64,000 nucleotides of DNA from Dyella_A sp035685805 (GTDB taxonomy: Bacteria > Pseudomonadota > Gammaproteobacteria > Xanthomonadales > Rhodanobacteraceae), in the NCBI RefSeq assembly GCF_035685805.1, contig NZ_DASSAB010000049.1, positions 14,574-78,573 on the forward strand. Direction: 5' to 3'. Both the position numbers and the translations under genes were made by a program. The notes below the pieces were generated by a model. That model searched no databases, was not told the DNA's origin, and saw only the letters and a program-made list of their open reading frames with translations. Shown here one piece after another: positions 1 to 8,465 of the stretch (the stretch's first letter is position 1; every line of letters begins with the position of its first letter).

Positions 1-2
1 AA

Positions 3-239
3 TCGGTCGGCGACTACTGCAGTGGTTCCAACCACGTGCTGCCCACCTACGGCTATGCGCGCAGCTACAGCGGCGTGTCGGTGGCCAGCTTCGTCAAGCA
101 GATCAGCGTGCAGGAGGTGAGCGCCGATGGGCTGCGCGCGATCGGTCCGTGCACGGTGACGCTGGCCGCTGCCGAGCAACTGGAGGCGCACCGCCGCGCG
201 GTATCGATGCGGCTGGACGTGCTGGAGGGCCGCGCATGA
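3..239 (+). CDS. hisD: Histidinol dehydrogenase, C-terminal fragment
   Basis: This is the last 78 codons of histidinol dehydrogenase, the NAD-dependent enzyme that makes histidine from histidinol in the final two steps of the pathway. The gene is cut by the window edge and the reading frame enters at base 3. The visible part starts SVGDYCSGSNHVLPT and continues with YARSYSGVSVASF, the typical closing region of HisD, where the glycine- and histidine-containing GSNHVLPT stretch contributes to the active site. The stop TGA (237-239) overlaps the hisC start by 3 bases, so the two are translationally coupled. The identification is firm because of the motif and the following his genes. Confidence 0.95.
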   Translation, partial: SVGDYCSGSNHVLPTYGYARSYSGVSVASFVKQISVQEVSADGLRAIGPCTVTLAAAEQLEAHRRAVSMRLDVLEGRA

Positions 240-1297
240 GCGTGCTCGATCTGGCGCGTGCGGAGATCCGCGCAATGCAGCCGTACTCCTCGGCGCGCAT
301 GGAGGCCAGCGGCGGGCAGATCCTGCTCAACGCGAACGAGTCGGCGTGGGCGCCGTTCGGCGAGGCCGGTGCTGGTTGCCACCGCTATCCCGATCCGCAA
401 CCGGCCGTGCTGGTCGACGCGCTGGCTGCGCTTTACGGTGTGGGCCGGGACCAGCTGCTGGTGGGCCGCGGCAGCGACGAGGCGATCGACCTGCTGGTGC
501 GCGCGTTCTGCCGCGCCGGTGAGGACGCGATCCTGATCCAGCCGCCGACCTTCGGCATGTACGCGGTGTGCGCGCGCATCCAGAACGCGGCGGTGATCGA
601 GGCGCCACTGGCCGCCGACTTCACGCTGGATGTCGACACCGTGCTGGCAGCAGTGACCCCGGCGGTGAAGCTGGTCTTCGTGTGTACCCCCAACAATCCG
701 ACCGGGCAGGTGATTCCGCTGGCCGCGGTGGAACGCCTGGCGCAGGCGCTCGCCGGGCGCGCGCTGCTGATCGTCGACGAGGCCTACGTCGAGTTCGCCA
801 ACGCACGCAGCATGGCGGGGCTGATCGACCGCCATGAGCATGTCGGCATCCTGCGCACGCTCTCGAAGGCGTGGGCGCTGGCCGGAGCGCGCATCGGCAC
901 GCTCTTGGCAAACGCGGAAGTCATCGCGCTGCTGCGCCGGATCATGCCGCCGTATCCGCTGCCGTTGCCCTGCGTGGATGCGGCGCTGGCCGCGTTGTCG
1001 CCGGCCGGCCAGGCCCAGGCGCGCGGGCATATCGCTGAGATCAAGGCCGAGCGGGCGCGGATGCGCACGGCGATCGCCGCGCTGCCCGGGGTGCGCGAAG
1101 TGCTGCCGTCGCAGGCGAACTTCCTGGCGGTACGCTTCGATGACGCCGGTGCTATCTACCAGCGCTTGCTCGCCGCCGGCATCGTAGTGCGCGACGTGCG
1201 CCGCTATCCGAACCTGGGCGATGCGCTGCGCATCACCATCGGCACGGCGGAGGAAAACGCCCGCGTGCTGGACGTGCTTTCGGGAAATCCTGCATGA
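236..1297 (+). CDS. hisC: Histidinol-phosphate aminotransferase
   Basis: A 353-aa fold-type I PLP aminotransferase that converts imidazole-acetol phosphate plus glutamate to histidinol phosphate in the cytosol. NANESAWAP near residue 34, the CTPNNPTG substrate-binding stretch near 150, VDEAYVEF near 182 and the PLP lysine in RTLSKAWALAG (K211) are all present. The ATG at 236 overlaps the hisD stop. The frame is open further upstream (to 149), but that extension lies inside hisD and adds nothing HisC-like. The end overlaps hisB by 4 bases (ATGA), as expected for a his operon. Length is normal for the family. Confidence 0.97.
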   Translation: MSVLDLARAEIRAMQPYSSARMEASGGQILLNANESAWAPFGEAGAGCHRYPDPQPAVLVDALAALYGVGRDQLLVGRGSDEAIDLLVRAFCRAGEDAILIQPPTFGMYAVCARIQNAAVIEAPLAADFTLDVDTVLAAVTPAVKLVFVCTPNNPTGQVIPLAAVERLAQALAGRALLIVDEAYVEFANARSMAGLIDRHEHVGILRTLSKAWALAGARIGTLLANAEVIALLRRIMPPYPLPLPCVDAALAALSPAGQAQARGHIAEIKAERARMRTAIAALPGVREVLPSQANFLAVRFDDAGAIYQRLLAAGIVVRDVRRYPNLGDALRITIGTAEENARVLDVLSGNPA

Positions 1298-2358
1298 GCC
1301 GCAAGATCCTCTTCATCGACCGCGACGGCTGCCTGATCGTCGAGCCGCCGGACGAACAGATCGACAGCTACGAGAAGCTCGAGCTGCTGCCGGGCGTGAT
1401 CGCGGCACTGCAGCGCTGCGTGGCCGCCGGCTACGAGCTGGTCATGGTCACCAACCAGGATGGCCTCGGTACCGCCAGCTTCCCGCAGGACACGTTCGAC
1501 GGCCCGCACGCGCTGCTGCTGCGCATCCTCGCTTCGCAGGGCATCACGTTCCGCGAGCAGCTGATCGACCGCAGCTTTCCACATGAAGGGCTCGATACGC
1601 GCAAGCCGGGCATCGGCATGCTGCGCCACTACCTCGCCGACGATGGCTGGAGTCGTGCGGCGTCGGCGGTGATCGGCGATCGCGAGACCGATTTGCAGCT
1701 GGCCGCCAACCTGGGCGTGCGTGGTTTGCGCGTGGGGCCGCAGGGCGAGTCGTGGGAGGCCATCGCGCACCGCCTGCTCGATGCGCCGCGCACCGCCACG
1801 GTCCAGCGCAACACGAAGGAAACCCGCATCACGGTGAGCGTGGATCTGGATCGGGTGGCCGAGCCGAAGATCCACACCGGGCTGGGCTTCTTCGACCACA
1901 TGCTCGAGCAGATCGGCAAGCACGGCGGCTTTGCGCTGGAGCTGACCTGCGACGGCGACACCCACATCGACGAGCACCACACGATGGAGGACTGCGCACT
2001 GGCACTCGGCCAGGCGCTGAAGCAGGCGCTGGGCGACAAGCGCGGCATCGGCCGCTACGGCTTCACGCTGCCGATGGACGAATCCTTCGCCAGCGCCGCG
2101 CTGGACCTGTCCGGCCGGCCGTACTTCGTGTTCGAGGGCAGCTTCCCGCGCGAGCGCGTGGGGGACATCCCGACCGAGCTGGTGCCGCACGTGTTCCGTT
2201 CGCTGTGCGAGACGCTGGGCGCCAACCTGCACCTCACGGTGAATGGCGACAACGCGCACCACATGGTCGAGGCCTGTTTCAAGGTGGTGGCGCGCACCCT
2301 GCGCCAGGCGATCCGCCGCGAAGGCAGCGAGCTGCCCAGCACCAAGGGGACGCTCTGA
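1294..2358 (+). CDS. hisB: Bifunctional histidinol-phosphatase / imidazoleglycerol-phosphate dehydratase
   Basis: A 354-aa fusion of two histidine pathway enzymes. Residues 1 to about 165 are a HAD phosphatase with FIDRDGCLI (nucleophile and acid aspartates), the VMVTNQDG motif and the GDRETD acidic motif. Residues about 167 to 354 are the Mn-dependent dehydratase with TGLGFFDHMLEQ and DEHHTMEDC metal-binding histidines, and the second half carries the related HHMVEACFK. The fused form is typical of gammaproteobacteria. It is coupled by 4 bp to hisC, and its stop shares one base with the hisH start. Confidence 0.97.
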   Translation: MSRKILFIDRDGCLIVEPPDEQIDSYEKLELLPGVIAALQRCVAAGYELVMVTNQDGLGTASFPQDTFDGPHALLLRILASQGITFREQLIDRSFPHEGLDTRKPGIGMLRHYLADDGWSRAASAVIGDRETDLQLAANLGVRGLRVGPQGESWEAIAHRLLDAPRTATVQRNTKETRITVSVDLDRVAEPKIHTGLGFFDHMLEQIGKHGGFALELTCDGDTHIDEHHTMEDCALALGQALKQALGDKRGIGRYGFTLPMDESFASAALDLSGRPYFVFEGSFPRERVGDIPTELVPHVFRSLCETLGANLHLTVNGDNAHHMVEACFKVVARTLRQAIRREGSELPSTKGTL

Positions 2359-2948
2359 TGGCCGTGGTGCTGGTCGATGCGGGCGGTACGAACATCGGCT
2401 CGGTGCGCTATGCGCTGCAGCGCCTCGGCGTGGAGGCGGCGCTCACCGCCGATCCGGACGCGATCCGCGGTGCCGACAAGGTGATCCTGCCCGGCGTGGG
2501 CGCGGCCGGTCCGGGCATGGCCCGTTTGCGCGAGCTGGGCCTGGTCGAGCTGATGCGTTCGCTGACCCAGCCGGTGCTGGGCGTATGCCTGGGCATGCAG
2601 CTGCTGTGCGCGCATTCGGAAGAGGGCGACACCGAGTGCTTGGGCGTCATCGATGCCCGGGTGCGCCGCTTCCGCGAGGCACCGGGCCTGCGCGTGCCGC
2701 ACATGGGGTGGAACGCGCTGGCGCCGGTGCGCCCTCATCCGTTGCTGGCCGGACTGGTTGCAGGCGAGCAAGCCTATTTCGTGCACAGCTATGCGGTGCC
2801 GGTCGGCGACTACACGCTGGCCACGGCGGATTTCGGTGGCCCGTTCTCGGCGGTGATCACCCGCGGCAATTTCCACGGGATGCAGTTCCATCCCGAACGC
2901 TCTGCCGCGGTCGGCGCCAGACTTCTCAGGAATTTTCTCAGCCTATGA
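2358..2948 (+). CDS. hisH: Imidazole glycerol phosphate synthase, glutaminase subunit
   Basis: A 196-aa class I glutamine amidotransferase that supplies ammonia to HisF. The nucleophile elbow GVCLGMQLL places the catalytic cysteine at C77. The catalytic His/Glu pair lies in MQFHPERS near the C-terminus, and the oxyanion-region motif PGVGAAGPGM is near residue 50. The ATG at 2358 shares its A with the hisB stop. The frame is open far upstream inside hisB, but that part is a shadow. The end overlaps hisA by 4 bases. Together with HisF this makes IGP and AICAR. Confidence 0.96.
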   Translation: MAVVLVDAGGTNIGSVRYALQRLGVEAALTADPDAIRGADKVILPGVGAAGPGMARLRELGLVELMRSLTQPVLGVCLGMQLLCAHSEEGDTECLGVIDARVRRFREAPGLRVPHMGWNALAPVRPHPLLAGLVAGEQAYFVHSYAVPVGDYTLATADFGGPFSAVITRGNFHGMQFHPERSAAVGARLLRNFLSL

Positions 2949-3673
2949 GCTTCGACATCATTCCCGCGATCGACCTTCGCGATGGCCGCGTGGTCCGCCT
3001 GCGCCAGGGCGATTATGCGCAGCAGACCACCTACTCGAACGATCCGGCGGAGCTGGCCCGGCGTTATCTGCACGAGGGCGCGTCCTGGCTGCACGTAGTG
3101 GATCTGGACGGTGCGCGCTCCGGCCAGATCGCGAACCTGGCGGTGATCCGGGCGATGGCGGCCGACGGCCTGCGGGTGCAGGCCGGTGGGGGTGTGCGCG
3201 ATGAAGACGACCTGCGGCGGCTGTTCGATGTGGGGGTGCAGCGGGTGGTGCTGGGCAGCATCGCCATCGGCGATCCCGACACGGTTGCGGCATGGCTCGA
3301 TACCTATGGCCCGGAGCGCCTTACGATCGCGCTCGACACCCGCCGCGTCGACGGCCGCTGGTCACTGCCCAGTGCCGGCTGGACCGAAACCGGCGCACGC
3401 ACCCTGGACGAGCTCGCGCCGTGGTACGCGCAGCGCGGTGCACGCCATCTGCTGTGCACCGATATCGAACGCGACGGAATGCTGGCGGGCTTCAACCTTG
3501 AGCTCTATCGCCACCTGGCGGACATTGCGCCGGAATTGACCGTGCAGGCCTCCGGCGGCGTGCGCTCGCTGGCGGACATCCGCGCCGTGCGCGACGTCGG
3601 CGCCGGCGGCGTGATCCTGGGTCGGGCGCTGCTGGAGGGCCGCTTTGCGCTCGAAGAGGCGCTCGCATGCTGA
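2945..3673 (+). CDS. hisA: ProFAR isomerase (phosphoribosylformimino-AICAR-P isomerase)
   Basis: A 242-aa (beta/alpha)8 barrel performing the Amadori rearrangement of ProFAR to PRFAR. It starts MSFDIIPAIDLRDG, where the Asp of AIDL is the catalytic base. It has the phosphate-binding GGGVRDE stretch near residue 80, the CTDIERDGML stretch with the second catalytic Asp near residue 172, and ASGGVRSL plus GGVILGRAL phosphate grips in the second half. The ATG at 2945 overlaps the hisH stop. It runs 7 bases into hisF. It is homologous to HisF but the order and N-terminus settle which is which. Confidence 0.96.
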   Translation: MSFDIIPAIDLRDGRVVRLRQGDYAQQTTYSNDPAELARRYLHEGASWLHVVDLDGARSGQIANLAVIRAMAADGLRVQAGGGVRDEDDLRRLFDVGVQRVVLGSIAIGDPDTVAAWLDTYGPERLTIALDTRRVDGRWSLPSAGWTETGARTLDELAPWYAQRGARHLLCTDIERDGMLAGFNLELYRHLADIAPELTVQASGGVRSLADIRAVRDVGAGGVILGRALLEGRFALEEALAC

Positions 3674-4452
3674 GTCGCCGCATCATTCCATGCCTGGACG
3701 TGCGCGACGGCCAGGTGGTCAAGGGCGTGCGCTTCCGCGACCACGTCGTGATGGGCGAGATCGTCGACCTCGCACTGCGCTACCGCGACGAGGGCGCCGA
3801 CGAGCTGGTCTTCTACGACATCACCGCCAGCCCCGAGGGGCGCAGCGTGGACCGCACCTGGGTGGAGCGCGTGGCGCGGGTAATCGACATTCCGTTCTGC
3901 GTGGCCGGCGGCATCCGCTCGGTGGAGGAGGCGCGCGCCGTGCTGCATGCCGGCGCCGACAAGATCTCTGTGAACTCGCCCGCGCTGGAACGTCCCGAAC
4001 TGATCGACGAACTCGCGCAGGCCTTCGGCGTGCAGTGCGTGGTGGTCGGCATCGATTCACTGCGCGACGCCGACGGCCAGTGGCGCGTGCGCCAGTACAC
4101 GGGCGATCCGGACAAGACCCAGGCGCTGTCGCGCGGCACGCTCGACTGGATGGTCGAGGCGCAGCGTCGCGGTGCCGGCGAGATCGTGCTCAACTGCATG
4201 GGCAGCGATGGCGTGCGCGAGGGCTACGATCTGGAGCAACTGCGTGCCGCTCGGGCGCTCTGCCACGTGCCGCTGGTCGCCTCCGGCGGTGCCGGGGCGG
4301 CGGAACATTTCCGTGAAGCATTCACCCAGGCCGATGTGGACGGTGCGCTGGCCGCCAGCGTTTTCCATGCCGGCACCATCGCGATTCCCCAGCTGAAGCA
4401 GTACCTGGCCGGGCAGGGCGTGGCGGTCCGGCCTGCGGACCCTGCCGCGTAA
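3667..4452 (+). CDS. hisF: Imidazole glycerol phosphate synthase, cyclase subunit
   Basis: A 261-aa (beta/alpha)8 barrel that uses HisH-derived ammonia to cyclise PRFAR to IGP, releasing AICAR. MLSRRIIPCLDVRDGQVVKG carries the catalytic Asp of CLDV, VAGGIRSVEEA forms the first phosphate site, EIVLNCMGSDGVREGYD gives the second catalytic Asp, and LVASGGAGAAEHF the second phosphate site. The ATG at 3667 lies inside the end of hisA. A gap of 68 bases to hisIE is the only real break in this part of the operon. Confidence 0.97.
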   Translation: MLSRRIIPCLDVRDGQVVKGVRFRDHVVMGEIVDLALRYRDEGADELVFYDITASPEGRSVDRTWVERVARVIDIPFCVAGGIRSVEEARAVLHAGADKISVNSPALERPELIDELAQAFGVQCVVVGIDSLRDADGQWRVRQYTGDPDKTQALSRGTLDWMVEAQRRGAGEIVLNCMGSDGVREGYDLEQLRAARALCHVPLVASGGAGAAEHFREAFTQADVDGALAASVFHAGTIAIPQLKQYLAGQGVAVRPADPAA

Positions 4453-4520
4453 CGCAGGCCAACGTCCGGGGCTGTCGCGACACCGCGCGCCTCCATTCCA
4501 TCGTCCAGAAGAGTTTCCTC

Positions 4521-5147
4521 ATGACCGAGCCCCAGAACCCGCTGTCCCGCCTCGACTGGGCCAAGGGCGACGGCCTCTTGCCCGCCATCGTGCAGCACGC
4601 ACTCAGCGGCGAAGTGCTGATGCTGGGATACATGAATGCGGCGGCGCTGGAGGCGACACGGCAGACCGGCCACGTCACTTTCTTCAGTCGCTCCAAGCAG
4701 CGGCTGTGGACCAAGGGCGAGAGCTCCGGCCACGTGCTGGCGGTGCAGTCGATTCGTGCCGATTGCGACGCGGACACGCTGCTGGTGGGTGCGCTGCCCC
4801 ACGGCCCAACCTGCCATACCGGCACCTCGAGCTGCTTCGGTACCGACGTCGTCCCGCCGCTCGGCTTTCTGGGCGAGCTGGATGCGCTGGTGGCGCAACG
4901 TCATGCCGAGCGTCCCGAGGGCAGCTACACCACGCGCCTGTTCGAGGGCGACATCCGCCGCATTGCGCAGAAAGTCGGCGAGGAAGGGGTCGAGACCGCG
5001 CTTGCGGCGGTGGTGCAAGGCGACGAAGAGCTGCTGGGCGAAGCCGCAGACCTGATCTTTCATCTCATCGTCGCGCTGCGCGCGCGCGGGCTGTCCTTGC
5101 GCGAGGTAGCCGACGTGCTGTCCGCCCGGCACGCCGCCCGCCAGTGA
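4521..5147 (+). CDS. hisI: Bifunctional phosphoribosyl-AMP cyclohydrolase / phosphoribosyl-ATP pyrophosphatase
   Basis: A 208-aa fused HisIE catalysing steps 2 and 3 of histidine synthesis. Residues 1 to about 115 are the HisI cyclohydrolase, with LMLGYMNAAALEATRQTG, DCDADTLL metal-binding aspartates and the zinc cysteines of GPTCHTGTSSCF. Residues about 120 to 208 are the HisE MazG-like pyrophosphatase, with RIAQKVGEEGVETALAA and EAADLIFHLIVAL, whose acidic residues bind Mg. It is the last his gene here. No clear terminator follows. Confidence 0.96.
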   Translation: MTEPQNPLSRLDWAKGDGLLPAIVQHALSGEVLMLGYMNAAALEATRQTGHVTFFSRSKQRLWTKGESSGHVLAVQSIRADCDADTLLVGALPHGPTCHTGTSSCFGTDVVPPLGFLGELDALVAQRHAERPEGSYTTRLFEGDIRRIAQKVGEEGVETALAAVVQGDEELLGEAADLIFHLIVALRARGLSLREVADVLSARHAARQ

Positions 5148-5717
5148 CTGCGCCAAGCAGGCCACCCGCCTGTTGGGCGATTGCCCGCAGTCCTAGTTTC
5201 ACGGCGTAGCGGCGGGCGCCACTCCGGTGTGGTGGCGGCGGGGAACCTGACTGCCCGAGCGGCCCGAGGGAGCCGGGTATGTGCTGCGGATTCGCTGCCG
5301 TTGCCGCATACTCGCCCCTGGGGTGGGGGAACTCCTGAAAGCGCGGTTCACGTGAACCCGAGACAGCGTTTTTGAACGGGCGAACCCACGTGTTCTGCGC
5401 CTTGTGCAGGCCTGACGGCGAGACGTGGAAGCGTCTGCCGCAGCCGGCCAGCGGCGCTGCCGGGGCGACGTCCGAGACGGCGCTCCGCATGGCAGGGAAG
5501 ACCGCATTGAAGCCAACGATGGCGTCTGAAGTCCTCAACCGCGTGGTGTTGGCCGCGGTGGTGTCCGACGGCTCGCGCAGCGCGTCTGGAGGCTCCTCGC
5601 CGCACTCTCTTGCCGCCAGTGCCCGGCTCGCCTTCACGAGCCGCATCGGCTCGGCACGCCTGCCTGCACCCTTGGCGCAGCCGTTTGCCCGGCCAGTCGT
5701 TGCACCGGTTGCCCGTC
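5148..5717. other. 570-bp gap without a recognisable gene
   Basis: This lies between hisIE and the YqiJ-like gene. I see no protein with family character in any frame. A minus-strand frame stays open for about 190 codons (5065-5646), but it runs antisense into hisIE and its translation is low-complexity and unrecognised. The stretch holds a perfect 14-bp palindrome (5345-5358) and an imperfect hairpin formed by GTATG near 5278 and CATAC near 5308. It probably contains the promoter and leader of the flotillin operon. A decayed gene is also possible. Confidence 0.4.
5345..5358. promoter_or_regulatory. Perfect palindrome GGTTCACGTGAACC, candidate operator
   Basis: The sequence reads identically on both strands over 14 bases. 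It lies 360 bp upstream of the YqiJ-like start, in a stretch with no recognised gene. A nearly identical copy (GGTTCGCGTGAACC) lies at 30327-30340, in the pepP-pyrG intergenic region. A perfect palindrome of this length is typical of a dimeric regulator site. No regulator is identified, so the role is inference. Confidence 0.3.
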
Positions 5718-6383
5718 ATGCATGAGTTCCTCCAGACCTGTCTCACCTTCCCGACCGTGGTCTACAGCGTGCTGCTGGCGTTCTGCGTGGTGTACTGGCT
5801 GCTGGCCATGACCGGCCTTTTTCATGTCGACGCAATGGACGGCCTGCTGCTGGGGGACGCTCACGCTGCGCACGGCATGCCCGGGCATTCGGACGGGGTC
5901 GATTCGGTAGCCACCGCAGGCGTGCTCGCCAGGCTCGGGCTCGCCCGGGTGCCGATCATGATCGTGCTGACCGCGCTTTCCTTTTTTTGCTGGCTGGGCA
6001 CGTACTTCGTGCACCTGGCGCTGCTGGGGCATCTGTCCCAAGGTTTACGCGTACTGGCCGGCATCGGAACCCTGCTTGCGGTGCTGGTACCCGGCGCGCT
6101 GCTGACCTCGTTGCTGCTGCGGCCGCTCAGCCGCTGGCTGGCCAGGCTGCAGTTCTCTGCCAACGCATCGATCATCGGCCGCGTGGGCACGGTGATCTCG
6201 CCCCAGGTGGACGCGCAAGGCGGGCGTGCGGCGTTCGACGACGGCGGCGCCGGCCTCATCCTGCAGGTGCGGTCGTCTGCCGGCGAAACGCTGGCGCGCG
6301 GCGAACGCGTGGTGTTGCTGTCGCATGACGCCCAGGCGCACACCCACGCCGTGATTTCCGAAGCCGAATTCAACCAGCGCTGA
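5718..6383 (+). CDS. YqiJ-like OB-fold membrane protein (DUF1449 type), flotillin partner
   Basis: A 221-aa inner-membrane protein. It has a hydrophobic N-terminal helix (about residues 12-32, YSVLLAFCVVYWLLAM), two further hydrophobic stretches (VPIMIVLTALSFFCW near 80 and LRVLAGIGTLLAVLVPGALL near 115), and a C-terminal beta-rich domain (about 150-221) beginning IIGRVGTVISPQV, which resembles the OB-fold of YqiJ and NfeD. Such proteins pair with flotillins, and in E. coli yqiJ precedes yqiK just as here. The ATG at 5718 is chosen because upstream in-frame codons give only arginine- and proline-rich text. There is no strong ribosome-binding site. The exact role is unknown; by analogy it organises flotillin membrane domains. 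Confidence 0.85.
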   Translation: MHEFLQTCLTFPTVVYSVLLAFCVVYWLLAMTGLFHVDAMDGLLLGDAHAAHGMPGHSDGVDSVATAGVLARLGLARVPIMIVLTALSFFCWLGTYFVHLALLGHLSQGLRVLAGIGTLLAVLVPGALLTSLLLRPLSRWLARLQFSANASIIGRVGTVISPQVDAQGGRAAFDDGGAGLILQVRSSAGETLARGERVVLLSHDAQAHTHAVISEAEFNQR

Positions 6384-6443
6384 CCTGTCCAAACGGCCGG
6401 GCGCAGTAGCCACGGCACAACGATTCCCGCAAAGGAGCAACCC

Positions 6444-8402
6444 ATGTCACTTCCTCTTGTCCTCCCGTTTGCGATCGGGCTCGGCGTCCTGCTGCTGCTC
6501 GCGCTCGGCGTGTTCGGCCTCTTCAAGGCGTTCTACCGCAAGGTCGACCAGGGCACTGCGCTGATCGTCAACGACCTGAGCTCGCAGCCCAAGGTGCACT
6601 TCACCGGGGCGTTGATCATTCCGGTCTTGTACAAGGCCGAGGAAATGCAGATCAGCCTGATCACCCTGCAGGTGGATCGCCGCGGCAAGGAAGGCCTGAT
6701 CTGCCGCGACAACATGCGTGCGGACATCGCGGTGGCGTTCTATCTGCGGGTGAACGAAACCGCGGCCGACGTGCTGCGCGTGGCCAAGGCGGTGGGCGCG
6801 GCACGCGCCTCGGACCGCAATGCGGTGGAAGAACTGTTCAACGCCAAGTTCTCCGAGGGCCTGAAGACGGTCGGCAAGCGCTTTGAATTCATCGAACTGT
6901 TCGAGAAGCGCCAGGAATTCCGCGATGCGATCGTGGACGTGATCGGCAAGGATCTCAACGGCTACGTCCTCGAGGACGTGGCCATCGACTACCTGGAGCA
7001 GACGCGCAAGGCGGACCTGGATCCGAGCAACATCATGGACGCGGAAGGTATTCGCAAGATTACCGAGCTCACCGCGATGCAGAACGTGCGCACCAACGAG
7101 CTGGAGCAGAACGAGCGGCTCTCGATCACAAAGAAGAACACCGAAACGCGCGAAAACATGCTGCAGATGGAGCGCCAGCAGGCCGAAGCGGTGGCCAAGC
7201 AGAAGCGCGAGGTCGCCACGGTGGAAGCGCGCGAGGAGGCCGAGACCGCCAAGGTTCGTGAAGAGGCGCGGCTGGTGGCGGAACGTGCGCGGCTGGAGTC
7301 CGACGAGCAGATCAAGATCCGCGAGCAGGAACAGCTGCGCCAGGTCGAAGTGGCCGAGCAGAACCGCCGGCGCGCGGTGACCATCGAGGTCGAGCGCGTT
7401 GCACGTGCGGGCCAGCTGGAGCAGGTCACCACCGATAAGGAAGTGCAGCTGCAGGGCGTCGAGCGCGACAAGGTGGTCGAGCAGGGTCGCATGGACGTGG
7501 CCAACGTGGTGCGCGAGCGCACCCAGATCGAACAGACGGTCGCCGTGGCCGAGGAGAAGATCAAGGAGACCCGCCAGGTGGCCGAGGCCGATCGTGCCAA
7601 GCAGGTGGCGATCCTGGCGGCGGAGGCGCAGGCGCAGGAAAAGCTGGTGATGGACGTGAAGTCGGCCGAGGCAGCGGAGCAGGCGGCGCGCCACCGCGCG
7701 AACGAGCTGACGGTGCGCTCCGAGGCCGAGCTGGTGGCGGCAGGCAAGCAGTCCGAGGCCAAGAAGATCATCGCCGAGGGCACCCGCGCAGAGCGGGCCG
7801 CACCCGGCCTGGCCGATGCGCAAGTCAAGGAGGCCATGGCCGGCGCGATCGAGAAGACCGGCGTGGCCGAAGCGCGCGTGATCGAGTCCAAGGCGGACGC
7901 CAACTACAAGCAGGGCAACGCCGAGGCCCGGGTGCTGGCCGAGCGCCTTGAAGCCGAGGCCGGCGGTCAGGCCAAGATGGGCCAGGCCAGGGCCGATGCC
8001 ACCATGGCGATGGGCGTGGCCGAAGCCGATGCCGTGGGTCGCAAGATGTCGGCCGAGTCCGAGGGCCTCACGTCGAAGTTCGAGGCGATGGGCAGGATGA
8101 GCCCGGAAGCGCGCTCGCACGAGGAGTTCCGCATGCAGCTGGAGACGACCCTGCGGCAGGTGCTGGCGACGCTGGAAGCGGGCAAGGAGGTGTCCCGCGA
8201 AAGTGCCGGCGTCATCGGCCAGGCACTCCAGGGCGCGAACATCGAGCTGATCGGTGGCGACGGCGGCGTGTTCGATGCGTTGACCAAGGGCATGTCGATC
8301 GGCAAGGCGATCGAGGGCATCACCGGATCCAGCCCCGCGATGCAGCAGCTGCTGAGCAAGCTGACCGGTGCGCCCGCGTCGGATCTGTCGGCCGAGGCGT
8401 GA
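6444..8402 (+). CDS. Flotillin-family membrane scaffold protein (YqiK-like)
   Basis: A 652-aa protein with one N-terminal membrane helix (about residues 5-28), a band-7/SPFH domain (about 30-210, with HFTGALIIPVLYKAEEM and MRADIAVAFYLRVN), and then a very long Glu/Ala/Arg-rich coiled coil (about 225-550) typical of flotillins. The tail ends with a Gly/Ala-rich segment. The ATG follows AAAGGAG by 7 bases, a good ribosome-binding site. Flotillins oligomerise into membrane microdomains and help membrane-stress resistance. The partner YqiJ-like gene lies 60 bp upstream and the giant ATPase 63 bp downstream, so all three are probably co-transcribed. Confidence 0.93.
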   Translation: MSLPLVLPFAIGLGVLLLLALGVFGLFKAFYRKVDQGTALIVNDLSSQPKVHFTGALIIPVLYKAEEMQISLITLQVDRRGKEGLICRDNMRADIAVAFYLRVNETAADVLRVAKAVGAARASDRNAVEELFNAKFSEGLKTVGKRFEFIELFEKRQEFRDAIVDVIGKDLNGYVLEDVAIDYLEQTRKADLDPSNIMDAEGIRKITELTAMQNVRTNELEQNERLSITKKNTETRENMLQMERQQAEAVAKQKREVATVEAREEAETAKVREEARLVAERARLESDEQIKIREQEQLRQVEVAEQNRRRAVTIEVERVARAGQLEQVTTDKEVQLQGVERDKVVEQGRMDVANVVRERTQIEQTVAVAEEKIKETRQVAEADRAKQVAILAAEAQAQEKLVMDVKSAEAAEQAARHRANELTVRSEAELVAAGKQSEAKKIIAEGTRAERAAPGLADAQVKEAMAGAIEKTGVAEARVIESKADANYKQGNAEARVLAERLEAEAGGQAKMGQARADATMAMGVAEADAVGRKMSAESEGLTSKFEAMGRMSPEARSHEEFRMQLETTLRQVLATLEAGKEVSRESAGVIGQALQGANIELIGGDGGVFDALTKGMSIGKAIEGITGSSPAMQQLLSKLTGAPASDLSAEA

Positions 8403-8465
8403 GGTAGTGAGCCTGTCCACGCGACGTGCGCGCTCGCGCTTTCGCCTTCCAAGGACTGAACGAGC

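Noticed and set aside
5065..5646. Minus-strand open frame of 193 codons across the hisIE-YqiJ gap
   Set aside because: It extends antisense into hisIE, its translation is Pro/Arg-rich and matches no family I recognise, and no ribosome-binding site is evident. Kept only as part of the gap description.
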